A DNA stretch of 64,000 nucleotides, taken from contig NZ_RCHJ01000014.1 in the NCBI RefSeq assembly GCF_004011805.1, positions 1-64,000 of the forward strand, written 5' to 3'. This DNA comes from Piscinibacter defluvii. Its GTDB lineage: Bacteria; Pseudomonadota; Gammaproteobacteria; Burkholderiales; Burkholderiaceae_C. Positions within the stretch are counted from its first letter, which is position 1. The number at the start of each line of letters is the position of its first letter. Shown piece by piece: positions 26,230 through 35,700 of the stretch. The notes below the pieces were generated by a model, which worked only from the letters and a program-made list of their open reading frames with translations, was not told where the DNA came from and did not search any database. The position numbers and the translations under genes are program-made.

Positions 26230-28092
26230 GTGATCACCCTCACCGTCGCCACCTACAACGGCGCGCCGCTGGCGGCGCCGCTCGCGGCGCAGTTCGACGA
26301 ACTCGGCGGCAACATCGGCCGGGCCGACACCAACCAGCTCGTGCTGCCCGACCCCGAGCGCACCATCTCGCGCGTGCATGCGCAGATCGTGTTCCGCGCC
26401 GGGCGCTACGCGATCGTCGACCGCGGCAGCAACCCGATCAGCGTCAACGGCCGGCAGCTCGGCAACGGCCAGGAGGCACCGTTGTCCGGCGGCGAACAGG
26501 TGCAGATCGGCGGCTACGTGCTGCGGGTCGAGCTCGGCGGCGCCGGCGGCGCGGCCGCGGCCGATCCGTTCGCCGATTTCGGCGGGCTCGCCAGCCCCGC
26601 CGCGCCGCGGCCCGCGGCCGCGAGCCTGGACCCGCTGGCCGCCTTCGGCGTGCCCGAGACGACGCCGGCGGTGCGGCCGCTGACCGCGGTCCCGGTGACC
26701 GCCCAGCCGCTGCCCGCCGCACCGACGGCCGGCGGCATCCCTGACGACTGGGACCCGTTCGCGCCCGAGCCGGCGAGTGCGAAGCCGGCCGACTTCGCGC
26801 GTTCGCTCGGCCAGGGACCCGGCTTCGGCCTGGACGTGGCCTCGCCCAAGGCCGCGCCGCTGATCCCCGATCTGCCCGGGCAGGCGCCGGCCGCGGCCGA
26901 CTCGCTCGACAACCTGTTCGGCCTCGGCGGCGGCGCCCCGGCCAGCGTCGACCCGCTGGCCGGCGGGGTGTTCGGGCAGGCCGCCGCCCAGCCGAACATG
27001 GCGGCCCATGCGGACCCGATGCAGTCGCTGAACAGCCTGACGCGCGGCACCGCGACCGCCAAGTCCGACGCCGGCTCCGAGCTGCACGCGCCGTTCCTCG
27101 CGCCACCGTCACCGCCGCGGCCCGCGGCGGCGCCGGCGATCCCGGCCATCCCCGAGGTGCCGCCGGCCGCGCCGCGCGGCGCGCCGTCGATCAAGGGCGC
27201 GGTGCTGTCCTGGGAGGACCCCTCCGGCGACAGCCACACCGTGATCCGCCCACGCCCGCGCGCGCCTGCGGCTGCGCCGCTGGTGCCGCCGCTGCCGGCC
27301 GCGCCCGCGGGGCCGGCCGCGGCCCTGCCCGACGATGCCTTGTTCGACCTCGGCCTCGGCAGCGCACCGGCCGCCCCCGTGGCCCCGGTCGACCCGCCGA
27401 CCATGATCACCGTGCGGCCCAAGGCCGCGCCGGTGCCTGCCACCGCAGCGGCCCCGGCGGCCCCGGCAGCGCCGGCGGCCAGAGGGGCGGCGGCCGGCGA
27501 CAACGCCGCGCTGATCGCGGCGCTGCGCGAGGGCCTGGGCATGCCCCAGCTGCCGCTGGACTCGCTGACGCCCGAGTTCATGCGTCTGCTCGGCCAGCTC
27601 GTGCACGAGTCGGCGCGCGGCACGGTGGACCTGCTGGTCGCGCGCGCCGCGCTCAAGCGCGAGATCCGCGCCGAGGTGACGATGATCGTCGCCAAGGAGA
27701 ACAACCCGCTGAAGTTCTCGCCCACCGTCGAGGTCGCACTCGGCCACCTGCTGAGCCCGCCGCAGCGTGGTTTCCTGCCGCCCGAGCGCGCCATGCGCGA
27801 GGCCTACGACGACCTGCGCGCGCACCAGTTCGCCTTCGTGGCCGGCATGCGTGCCGCGCTCGAGGGCGTGCTCAAGCGCTTCGACCCGGCGGTGCTGGAG
27901 AGTAAGCTGACGCAGAAGTCGGTGCTGGCCAGCGTGCTGCCGGCGGCGCGCAAGGCGCGCATGTGGGACGTGTTCACCGAGCTGTACGGGCAGATCTCGG
28001 CCGAGGCCTCGGACGATTTCCACGAGCTGTTCGGCAAGGAATTCCTGCGCGCCTACGAGGCGCACATCGACCAGCTTTCGAAGGGCCGCTGA
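26230..28092 (+). CDS. fha: T6SS FHA-domain regulator/scaffold (Fha1/TagH)
   Basis: The GTG at 26230, preceded by GAAGGA, gives 620 residues. An FHA phosphothreonine-binding domain covers about 20-105 (GGNIGRADTN, ERTISRVHAQIVF, NPISVNGRQL). A disordered Pro/Ala-rich linker of about 300 residues follows. The C-terminal T6SS-FHA domain begins near 420 (GMPQLPLDSLTPEF to the end). Such proteins bind PpkA-phosphorylated partners and trigger T6SS assembly. The stop overlaps the start of the phosphatase gene by one base, consistent with coordinated production. Confidence 0.93.
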   Translation: MITLTVATYNGAPLAAPLAAQFDELGGNIGRADTNQLVLPDPERTISRVHAQIVFRAGRYAIVDRGSNPISVNGRQLGNGQEAPLSGGEQVQIGGYVLRVELGGAGGAAAADPFADFGGLASPAAPRPAAASLDPLAAFGVPETTPAVRPLTAVPVTAQPLPAAPTAGGIPDDWDPFAPEPASAKPADFARSLGQGPGFGLDVASPKAAPLIPDLPGQAPAAADSLDNLFGLGGGAPASVDPLAGGVFGQAAAQPNMAAHADPMQSLNSLTRGTATAKSDAGSELHAPFLAPPSPPRPAAAPAIPAIPEVPPAAPRGAPSIKGAVLSWEDPSGDSHTVIRPRPRAPAAAPLVPPLPAAPAGPAAALPDDALFDLGLGSAPAAPVAPVDPPTMITVRPKAAPVPATAAAPAAPAAPAARGAAAGDNAALIAALREGLGMPQLPLDSLTPEFMRLLGQLVHESARGTVDLLVARAALKREIRAEVTMIVAKENNPLKFSPTVEVALGHLLSPPQRGFLPPERAMREAYDDLRAHQFAFVAGMRAALEGVLKRFDPAVLESKLTQKSVLASVLPAARKARMWDVFTELYGQISAEASDDFHELFGKEFLRAYEAHIDQLSKGR

Positions 28093-28853
28093 TGGGGCTT
28101 CAGATCGAACTCGCGATCCAGTCGCGCCGCGGCGGGCGCAACTACAACGAGGATGCCTGCGGGCACTGGCACTCCGACACGCACCTGTGCTGCGTGGTGG
28201 CCGACGGCGCCGGCGGCCACGGCGGCGGCGACAAGGCGTCCAAGCTCGCCGTCGAGCACATCATCACCACCTATGCGGCCAACCCGGTCGGCTCGCCGGA
28301 GGCGATCCGCGCGATGATCGTCGACGCCGACCGCACGATCATCGAGCACCGCGCCGACGACGTGAAGCAGCGCAACATGCACAGCACGGTGGTGGCGATG
28401 TTCGTCGACCTCGAGCGCCGCACCGCGGCCTGGGGCCACTGCGGCGACTCGCGCCTGTACGCCTTCCGGCGCGGCCGCATGACGCTGCGCACGCGCGACC
28501 ACAGCGTGGTGCAGTCGCTGGTCGACGGCGGCATGCTGACCGAGGACAAGATGCGCAGCCACCCGCAGCGCAGCGAGCTGCTGTCGGCACTCGGCGTCGG
28601 CGAGGAGGACCTGCAGGTCAGCGTCTCGGCCGAACCCTGGCAGCTCGCGCCCGGCGACGTGTTCCTGCTGTGCACCGACGGTGTGTGGGAGTACGTCGAC
28701 GACACGCAGATGGAGGCCTCGCTGGCGGCCGCGGCCAGCGGACAGGCCTGGCTGCAGGAGCTCGAGCGGCGCGTGCTGGCCGGGGCGGCGCACAAGCCGC
28801 GGCACGACAACTTCAGCGCGCTGACCGTGTGGGTCGGCGAGCACGCGGACTGA
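28092..28853 (+). CDS. pppA: PP2C-type protein phosphatase PppA
   Basis: The 253-residue protein is a PPM/PP2C serine/threonine phosphatase. Metal-binding motifs are visible: RxGGRNYNEDACG near 14, VADGAGGHGGG near 37, WGHCGDSRLY near 117, LLCTDGVWEY near 195 and the DNFSALTVWV end. In T6SS clusters PppA reverses PpkA phosphorylation of the FHA protein. The start ATG shares a base with the fha stop codon (TGATG). Length fits the family. Confidence 0.95.
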   Translation: MGLQIELAIQSRRGGRNYNEDACGHWHSDTHLCCVVADGAGGHGGGDKASKLAVEHIITTYAANPVGSPEAIRAMIVDADRTIIEHRADDVKQRNMHSTVVAMFVDLERRTAAWGHCGDSRLYAFRRGRMTLRTRDHSVVQSLVDGGMLTEDKMRSHPQRSELLSALGVGEEDLQVSVSAEPWQLAPGDVFLLCTDGVWEYVDDTQMEASLAAAASGQAWLQELERRVLAGAAHKPRHDNFSALTVWVGEHAD

Positions 28854-28873
28854 CGGGCGAAGGAGAAGCGGCG

Positions 28874-29263
28874 ATGGGCAAGCAGGTCTGCATGGGCGCG
28901 ATGCTCAAGTGCAGCATGGGCATGGCGCCGAGTTCGCTGGTGGTGCTGCCGAAGAACCGGGTGATGACCTCCAACGTGCCGGCGGCCAACATCATGGACA
29001 ACATCCCGATGACCAACATCATGCCGTTCGGGATGTGCAAGAGCCCGGCCAACCCGACCGTCGCCGCGGCCACCGCGGCCGCCATGGGCACGCTGACACC
29101 GATGCCCTGCGTGCCGGCCACGCCCGCGCCCTGGGTGCCGGGCTCGCCGACGGTGCTGATCGCCAACCTGCCGGCGCTCAACGACAGCTCCAAGCTGATG
29201 TGCATCTGGGCCGGGGTGATCGAGGTCAGCAACCCCGGCCAGACCACGCACGACATCCCCTGA
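28874..29263 (+). CDS. PAAR-like (DUF4280-type) spike-tip protein
   Basis: The 129-residue protein starts MGKQVCMGAMLKCSMGMAPS and continues with NIMDNIPMTNIMPFGMCKS, the pattern of DUF4280/PAAR-like proteins that sharpen the VgrG spike and can attach cargo. It has several conserved Cys (6, 13 and later) that may bind a metal. No toxin extension is present. A strong AGGAG site precedes it. It is the last plus-strand gene before the inverted ompA gene. Confidence 0.88.
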   Translation: MGKQVCMGAMLKCSMGMAPSSLVVLPKNRVMTSNVPAANIMDNIPMTNIMPFGMCKSPANPTVAAATAAAMGTLTPMPCVPATPAPWVPGSPTVLIANLPALNDSSKLMCIWAGVIEVSNPGQTTHDIP

Positions 29264-29308
29264 GGGCGTCGCGCCCCGCGCGGGTCGAGGCGCGTCGGAG
29301 CGAGAGTC

Positions 29309-29857
29309 TCAGGGCGCGTTCTGGCGCCCGATCTCCACGCGCCGGTTCTCCGCCGCGAGCGGCTGGGCCGGGTTCTTCAGTTCCTTGTCGCCGGCGCCGG
29401 AGACGAGCAGCATGCTGCCGTCCACGCCCTTGCCGACCAGGTAGGCCTTGACGGCCTCGGCGCGCCGCACCGAGAGGGCCTGGTTGCCCTCGGGCGTGCC
29501 GGAGGCATCCGCATGGCCGACCACGCGCACCTGGCGGCCGCTGCCCTGCTTGCCCTTGAGCACCTCGGCGAACACGTCGAGCTGCTTCTTCAGCAGCTCG
29601 GGCAGCTCGGCCGAGCCGATGCGGAAGTTCGATGCCGGCAGCGAGTAGCGCACCGCCGGCTTGAAGCCCATGCACTTGAAGCCGTTCGCCTCGAGCTCCT
29701 TGCAGGCGTCCTCGGGGAACAGGCCCTCCTTGACGGCCGCGGCCTCGGGCACCTGCGAGCCCACGTCGACCGCCGCGGTCTGGGCAAAGGCCGTCGCCGC
29801 GCCGCCGAGCGCGGCCAGGGCGATGAGCAGCGAACGCAGGGGAGCGGTGGGCTTCAT
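29309..29857 (-). CDS. OmpA-family peptidoglycan-binding protein inside the T6SS locus
   Basis: The 182-residue protein has a cleavable signal peptide (residues 1-26, ends AFA). A short Cys-containing region follows (C52 and C62), then an OmpA C-terminal domain at about 75-180 with VVGHADASGTPEGNQALSVRRA and ENRRVEIG. There is no lipobox, so it is probably periplasmic or surface-associated and binds peptidoglycan. It is the only gene in the T6SS region on the minus strand and is convergent with the PAAR gene. It may anchor the trans-envelope complex in the absence of TssJ, but this is inference. It could equally be an unrelated envelope protein. Confidence 0.85.
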   Translation of the reverse strand: MKPTAPLRSLLIALAALGGAATAFAQTAAVDVGSQVPEAAAVKEGLFPEDACKELEANGFKCMGFKPAVRYSLPASNFRIGSAELPELLKKQLDVFAEVLKGKQGSGRQVRVVGHADASGTPEGNQALSVRRAEAVKAYLVGKGVDGSMLLVSGAGDKELKNPAQPLAAENRRVEIGRQNAP

Positions 29858-30051
29858 GGACGGTCTCCAGTCGGGGATGGGGCCGATGATAGTGGCTGCC
29901 TTCCGCGCCACGGACACCCCGCCACACATCAAACCGGGGGCCCGGCCGCAGGGGGGACGATGCCCGCCCCAAGGCCGGGCCGGTGAAGTACATTGTGCGC
30001 TCGTTTTCGCTGGCGGCCGGCGGCGGCGACCTCCACAAAACACGCATACCC
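29858..30051. other. Divergent intergenic region between ompA-like gene and tssK
   Basis: This 194-base region separates divergent genes and must hold promoters for both. On the minus strand TATCAT near 29886-29891 is a possible -10 box for the ompA-like gene, with a poor -35. GGCCCGGCC (29939-29947) and GGCCGGGCC (29973-29981) form an inverted repeat with a 25-base spacer. The CCCGCCCCAAGG inside it resembles the repeat at 25320. No convincing plus-strand promoter or ribosome site for tssK was found. Confidence 0.4.
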
Positions 30052-31389
30052 ATGACCTGGACGAACAAGGTGGTTTGGACGGAGGGCATGTTCCTCCAGC
30101 CGCAGCACTTCCAGCAGCACGACCGCTACCTCGAGTACCAGCTGCGCCAGCGTCTGGCCGCTCTCGTCGGATACCCCTGGGGCTTCACCAGCCTGGCCAT
30201 CGACGACGCCGCGCTCGCGCTCGGCAAGCTCGCGCTCAGCTCGGCGCAGGGCCTGCTGCCCGACGGCACCGCCTTCTCGATTCCCTGCAACGACGCGGCG
30301 CCCGCCGCGCTCGACGTCAAGGCCGACGTGCGCAACGAGCGTGTCGTGCTGGCGGTGCCGCTGCAGCGCCCGGGCATCGTCGAGACCGATGCCGAGCAGG
30401 CCGCCGGCTCGATGGGCACACGCTACCAGGTGGCCGAGGTCGGCATCGGCGACAGCAACAGCAACCTCGACCGCAACGCCTCGGTGCAGGTCGGCCGGCT
30501 GCAGCTGCGCCTGATGCTCGAGCGTGATGCCGGCGAGGGCTTCGCGACCGTGGGCGTGGCGCGCGTGGTCGAGCGGCGCGCCGACAACAAGCTGGTGCTG
30601 GACGCGAACTACGTGCCGCCGATGCTGCATGCGCAGGGCCACGCCATCCTCGACGGCTGGCTGCGCGAGCTGTGCGGTCTGCTGCACCAGCGCGGCGAGG
30701 CGCTGGCCGCACGCATCGCGCAGCCCGGCCGCGGCGGCGTGGCCGAGATCGCCGACTTCCTGCTGCTCGAGGCCGTGAACCGCGCCGAGCCGACGTTCCT
30801 GGACCTGCAGCAGCGCTCGGTGCTGCACCCGCACGATTTCTACGCGGCCTGCCTCGGCCTGGCCGGCAACCTGGCCACCTACCGCGACAAGCGCCGCCCG
30901 CCGGCCTTCCCGGCCTACCTTCACGACGACCTGCAGCGCTGCTTCCGCCCGGTGATCGAGGACCTGCGCCAGTCACTCTCGATGGTGATGGAGCAGACCG
31001 CGATCCCGATCGAGCTGCAGGACCGCAAGTACGGCATCCGCGTCGCCGTGATCCCCGACGTCGACCTGCAGCGCCACGCCAACTTCGTGCTCGCGGTGGC
31101 TGCACAACTGCCCGGCGAGGCGCTGCGCGCGCGCTTCCCGACGCAGGTCAAGATCGGCCCGGTCGAACGCATCCGCGACTTGGTCAACCTGCAGCTGCCC
31201 GGCGTGCCGCTGCGGCCGCTGCCGGTGGCGCCGCGCCAGATCCCGTACCACGCGGGCTTCAACTACTTCGAGCTGGAGACGCGCAACAACGACCTGTGGA
31301 AGCAGCTCGAAACCTCGGGCGGGCTGGCCATGCACATCGCCGGCGAATTCCCCGGGCTCGAGCTGGAGTTCTGGGCCATCCGCGCCTGA
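30052..31389 (+). CDS. tssK: T6SS baseplate-membrane connector TssK
   Basis: The 445-residue protein has the standard TssK opening NKVVWTEGMFLQPQHFQQHDR (in two motifs: WTEGMFLQPQHFQQ and YLEYQLRQRL). Later blocks include RYQVAEVGIGDSN and a C-terminal ELEFWAIRA. TssK trimers link the baseplate wedges to TssL/TssM. Family length is about 445. The ATG at 30052 was chosen over an upstream in-frame ATG (29983) because the family starts here, although no clear ribosome site precedes it. It is the first gene of the second T6SS block. Confidence 0.96.
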   Translation: MTWTNKVVWTEGMFLQPQHFQQHDRYLEYQLRQRLAALVGYPWGFTSLAIDDAALALGKLALSSAQGLLPDGTAFSIPCNDAAPAALDVKADVRNERVVLAVPLQRPGIVETDAEQAAGSMGTRYQVAEVGIGDSNSNLDRNASVQVGRLQLRLMLERDAGEGFATVGVARVVERRADNKLVLDANYVPPMLHAQGHAILDGWLRELCGLLHQRGEALAARIAQPGRGGVAEIADFLLLEAVNRAEPTFLDLQQRSVLHPHDFYAACLGLAGNLATYRDKRRPPAFPAYLHDDLQRCFRPVIEDLRQSLSMVMEQTAIPIELQDRKYGIRVAVIPDVDLQRHANFVLAVAAQLPGEALRARFPTQVKIGPVERIRDLVNLQLPGVPLRPLPVAPRQIPYHAGFNYFELETRNNDLWKQLETSGGLAMHIAGEFPGLELEFWAIRA

Positions 31390-31421
31390 GCCGCTGACGC
31401 ACGCACACCGCGCACACCGAC

Positions 31422-32795
31422 ATGAGCACCCCCGGCAAGGACCCCAACGATCCGTTCTCGGCCTTCGAGTCGGACCGCACCGTCATCAAGCCCGGCGCCG
31501 GGCGGCCGGCACGGCCCGGTGGCGCGGCCCCGGCCGGCGGTGCGCCGGGCGGGGGCGTGCCGGCCGGCGGCATGGCGGCCGCACCGGTGGGCGGCGGCAA
31601 GGAAGCGCCGCTGTCGATCGACGCGCTGATGACGGCCAACCTGAATCCGCTGGTGGCCGCCGCGTCGCCGCTGCTGTCGGCCGCGCCGCGCATCCGCCAC
31701 ATGCTGCAGCACCCGAACCCGGCCGGCCTGAAGGACGCGCTCGCCGACGGCATCCGCAAGTTCGAGGCGCAGGCGCGTGCCGAGGGCCTGCCCAACGAGC
31801 AGGTGATCGCCGGGCGCTACATCCTGTGCACGCTGCTCGACGAATCGGCCGCCAGCACGCCCTGGGGCGGCTCGGGCGTGTGGGCCAACCAGAGCCTGCT
31901 GGTGCAGTTCCACAACGAGACCTGGGGCGGCGAGAAGATCTTCCAGCTGATGTCCAAGCTGGCCGAGAACGTGGGGGCGAACCGCAACCTGCTCGAGCTG
32001 CTGTACGTCGTGCTGTCGTTCGGATTCGAAGGCCGCTACCGCGTCGTCAACGACGGCAAGGCGCAGCTCGAGAGCGTGCGCACGCGGCTCGCGCAGCTGC
32101 TCAAGCAGCAGCGCCCGCAGACGCCCGACAAGGCGCTCTCGCCGCGCTGGGAGGGCGTGCCGGCACGTGTGGCCAGGCTCGGCAGCGGCGTGCCGATGTG
32201 GGTGGTGATGTCGGCCACCGCGCTGCTGCTGCTGCTGGTGTACGTGGGCCTGCGTTTCTCGATCAACGGTGTGTCCGACGACGTGTTCGCCGCGCTGCGC
32301 TCGCTGGACGTGAAGGCCGCGCCGGTGGCGGCGCCGCCACCGCCCGCGCCGCCGGCCCCGCCGCGCCTGGCCAACCTGCTCAAGCCCGACATCGACGCCG
32401 GCCAGGTGGCCGTGCGCGACCTGGCCGACCGCTCGATCGTCGTGATCCGCGGTGACGGCTTCTTCGAGCCGGGCAGCGCGGTGGTGTCCGACCGCGTGCT
32501 GCCGCTGCTCGCCCGCATCTCCGGCGCGCTGCAGGCCATGCCCGGCACGGTGCTGATCACCGGCCACACCGACAACGTGCCGATCCGCTCGGTGCGCTAT
32601 CCCTCCAACTGGCATCTCTCGCAGGACCGCGCCATCGCCGTGAAGACCGTGCTCGCCGCGACGCTCAAGCCCGAACGCCTGCGTGCCGAGGGCCGCGCCG
32701 ATGCCGAGGCGGTGGCCGACAACGGCACGCCGGCCGGTCGCGCGCAGAACCGGCGCGTCGAGATCACCCTGTTCCTGGCCCAGGGGGGCGCGTGA
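31422..32795 (+). CDS. tssL: T6SS inner-membrane protein TssL with OmpA/peptidoglycan-binding extension
   Basis: The 457-residue protein is an extended TssL. A disordered Pro/Gly/Ala N-terminus is followed by the cytoplasmic DotU domain (about 65-240, with RYILCTLLDESAASTPWG). A single transmembrane helix occupies about 250-272 (VVMSATALLLLLVYVGL), then a Pro-rich spacer. An OmpA-like domain covers about 330-457 (LITGHTDNVPI, NRRVEITLF). The extension binds peptidoglycan and anchors the membrane complex. Its stop overlaps the tssM start. Confidence 0.95.
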   Translation: MSTPGKDPNDPFSAFESDRTVIKPGAGRPARPGGAAPAGGAPGGGVPAGGMAAAPVGGGKEAPLSIDALMTANLNPLVAAASPLLSAAPRIRHMLQHPNPAGLKDALADGIRKFEAQARAEGLPNEQVIAGRYILCTLLDESAASTPWGGSGVWANQSLLVQFHNETWGGEKIFQLMSKLAENVGANRNLLELLYVVLSFGFEGRYRVVNDGKAQLESVRTRLAQLLKQQRPQTPDKALSPRWEGVPARVARLGSGVPMWVVMSATALLLLLVYVGLRFSINGVSDDVFAALRSLDVKAAPVAAPPPPAPPAPPRLANLLKPDIDAGQVAVRDLADRSIVVIRGDGFFEPGSAVVSDRVLPLLARISGALQAMPGTVLITGHTDNVPIRSVRYPSNWHLSQDRAIAVKTVLAATLKPERLRAEGRADAEAVADNGTPAGRAQNRRVEITLFLAQGGA

Positions 32796-35700
32796 TGGGA
32801 CGCGTGTTCGCCTTCCTGTTCAGCCCGGCGGTCTACGGCGTGCTCGGCACGCTCACGCTGGCGCTGCTGTTCTGGTTCGGCGGCCCGCTGATCGCGGTGG
32901 GCAGCTTCCGCCCGCTCGAGCCGCTGTGGGTACGGCTGGTGGTCGTCGGGCTGCTGCTGGGCAGCCTGCTGTTCAAGCTGGTGTGGGCCCGCGTCAAGCG
33001 CAAGCGCACCAACGCCGCGCTGGTCAACGGCATGGCCAAGGGGCCGAGCGCGGCGGATCGCGAACTCGGCACGCTCAACGAGCGCTTCACGCAGGCGCTC
33101 GAGGTGCTGAAGAAGGCACCCTCGGGATCGCGCTCGATCTTCAAGGGCGGCGCCTACCTGTACGAGCTGCCCTGGTACATCTTCATCGGCGCGCCGGGCT
33201 CGGGCAAGACGACCGCGCTGCTGAATGCCGGGCTCACGTTCCCGCTGGCCGAGAAGATGGGCGCTGGCGGCGTGCGCGGCGTCGGCGGCACGCGCAACTG
33301 CGACTGGTGGTTCACCGACGAGGCGATCCTGATCGACACCGCCGGGCGCTACACCACGCAGGAGTCCGACAGCGCGACCGACGCCGCCGCCTGGGACGGC
33401 TTCCTCGCGCTGCTGCGCAAGTCGCGCCCGCGCCGGCCGATCAACGGCGTGCTGCTGACCGTCAACATCCAGGACCTGCTGCAGCAGAACCCGAACGAAC
33501 GCAAGGAGCACGCCGCGAAGCTGCGCGCGCGCATGCAGGAGCTGACCGAGAAGCTCGGCGTCAAGGCGCCGGTCTACGTGCTGGTCACCAAGGCCGACCT
33601 GATCGCCGGCTTCAACGAGTTCTTCGGCGACCTCGGGCGCGAGGAGCGCAACCAGGTCTGGGGCTTCACCTTCGCCTATTCGCCGCAATCCGCCGAGGAC
33701 CCGCTGGCGAGCTTCGCCAGCGAGTTCGCCGCGCTCGAGAAGCGGGTGCGCGACCGCGTCACCGACCGCATGGACGCGGAGACCGACGTGCTCAGGCGCG
33801 CCGCGATCTTCAACTTCCCGCAGCAGTTCGTCGGCGTGAAGGGGCTGCTCGGCGGCTTCCTCGAGCAGGTGTTCAGTGCCGGCGGCAGCCTGGAAGAGCG
33901 CCCGCTGCTGCGCGGCGTCTACTTCACCAGCGGCACGCAGGAGGGCACGCCGATCGACCGCGTGCTCGGCACGCTGGCGCGCACCTTCGGCGTGGAGCGC
34001 AAGCTGGCCTCGATCGCGCCGGCGCGCGGCGGCAAGAGCTTCTTCCTGCACCGCCTGCTCAAGGACGTGGTGTTCAACGAGCAGGGGCTGGTGGGCGAGA
34101 ACCTGGCGATGGAGCGGCGCCGCGGCCGGCTGCGGCTGGCGGGCTTCGCGCTGACCGGGCTGGTGTCCGTGGCGCTGCTGGCCGGCTGGGCGCTCAGCTA
34201 CATGCGCAACAAGGGCTACATCGCGCAGATCGAGGCGCGTGTGCCGGAGGTGCGCAAGGCGGTCGACAGCCTGCCGCCGGCCGCCTCGGGCGACGTCTCG
34301 CCGCTGCCCGACGTGCTGCTGGCGGTGCGCGACGCGCCCAGGCCGTCCGACTTTCCGATCGACGAGCCGCCCTGGTCGATGACCTTCGGCCTGTACCAGG
34401 GCGACAAGCTCGACGCCGGCGCGCAGCTCGGCTACCGCCACCTGCTCGAGACTGCGCTGCTGCCGCGCGTCACGCGCCGGCTCGAGGAGCGGCTGCGCAC
34501 CGCCAACCGCGACAACCTCGAGCAGGCCTACGAGAGCCTGAAGCACTACCTGATGCTCTACACGCCCGAGCAGTTCGACGCCGAGTCGTTCAAGGCCTGG
34601 GTCGGCGTGGACTGGGATGCGGTGTACGAGCGCAGCCTCAGCTCGCAGCAGCGCGAGGCGCTGGCGGCACACCTGGATGCGCTGATCGAGCGCGGCGCGC
34701 CGCCGCCGCGCGTGGCGATGGACAAGTCGCTGGTCGCCTCGGTGCGCGAGATGCTGGTGGCCTTCCCGCTCGAGTACCGGGTGTTCAGCCGCCTCAAGCG
34801 CACCCAGGTCGGCGCCGACCTGCCGCCCTTCAGCGCCGCCAACGAGGGCGGCCCGGCCGCGCTGAACGTGCTGACGCGCGCCAGCGGCGCGCCGCTGACG
34901 CAGGGCATCCCGGGCCTGTTCACGCGCGAGGGCTACCGCCAGGCCTTCGAGAAATCGGTCGAGCGGGCGACGCGCCAGCTCGCCTCCGAGCAGGAATGGG
35001 TGCTCGGCGTGCGGCCCACCGGCGCGGGGACCGGCGCCGCGGCCGGGGCGGTCAGCGCGGTCAAGGCCAACCCCGAGCTGACCAACCGCGTGCGGCGCCT
35101 GTACTTCGAGGAGTACATCAAGGTCTGGGACCAGTACATCGCCGACGTGCGCGTGGTGCGGCTGGGCAACCTGGAGCAGAGCCTGGCCGTGGCGCGCACC
35201 CTGGCCGGGGTCGATTCGCCGCTGGTCAAGTTCCTGCGCGGCGTGTCGCGCGAGACCACGCTGGTCGAACCGCCCAAGGAGGGCGCCGGCAGCGGCACGC
35301 CGTCGCAGATCGGCGCGCTCGCGGCGCTCGAGCAGAAGCTCTCGCTGGCCAAGCGCGAGGCCGCGGCGCTGGCCGGCAAGGTCAACGTGCCGATCGACGC
35401 CAACACCGGTGCACCGCTCGAGGCGATGGTCGACGAGCACTTCGAGTACATCCACCGGCTCTTCAAGGGCAACCCACCGCCGATCGCCGAGACGCAGAAG
35501 CTGTTCGACGAGGTCTACGCGCAGCTCGCCGCGGTGGACGCGGCGCAGAAGAGCAAGTCCGCACCGCCGCCGGCCGGCGGCGCCGACCGCGTGCGCGCCG
35601 CGGCCGGTCAGCAGCCCGAGCCGATCCGCCTCGCACTCGAGGCGCTGGCGGGGAATGCGGCGGCCACGGGCCGCACGGTCGAGGCGCAGGCGGCGACCAG

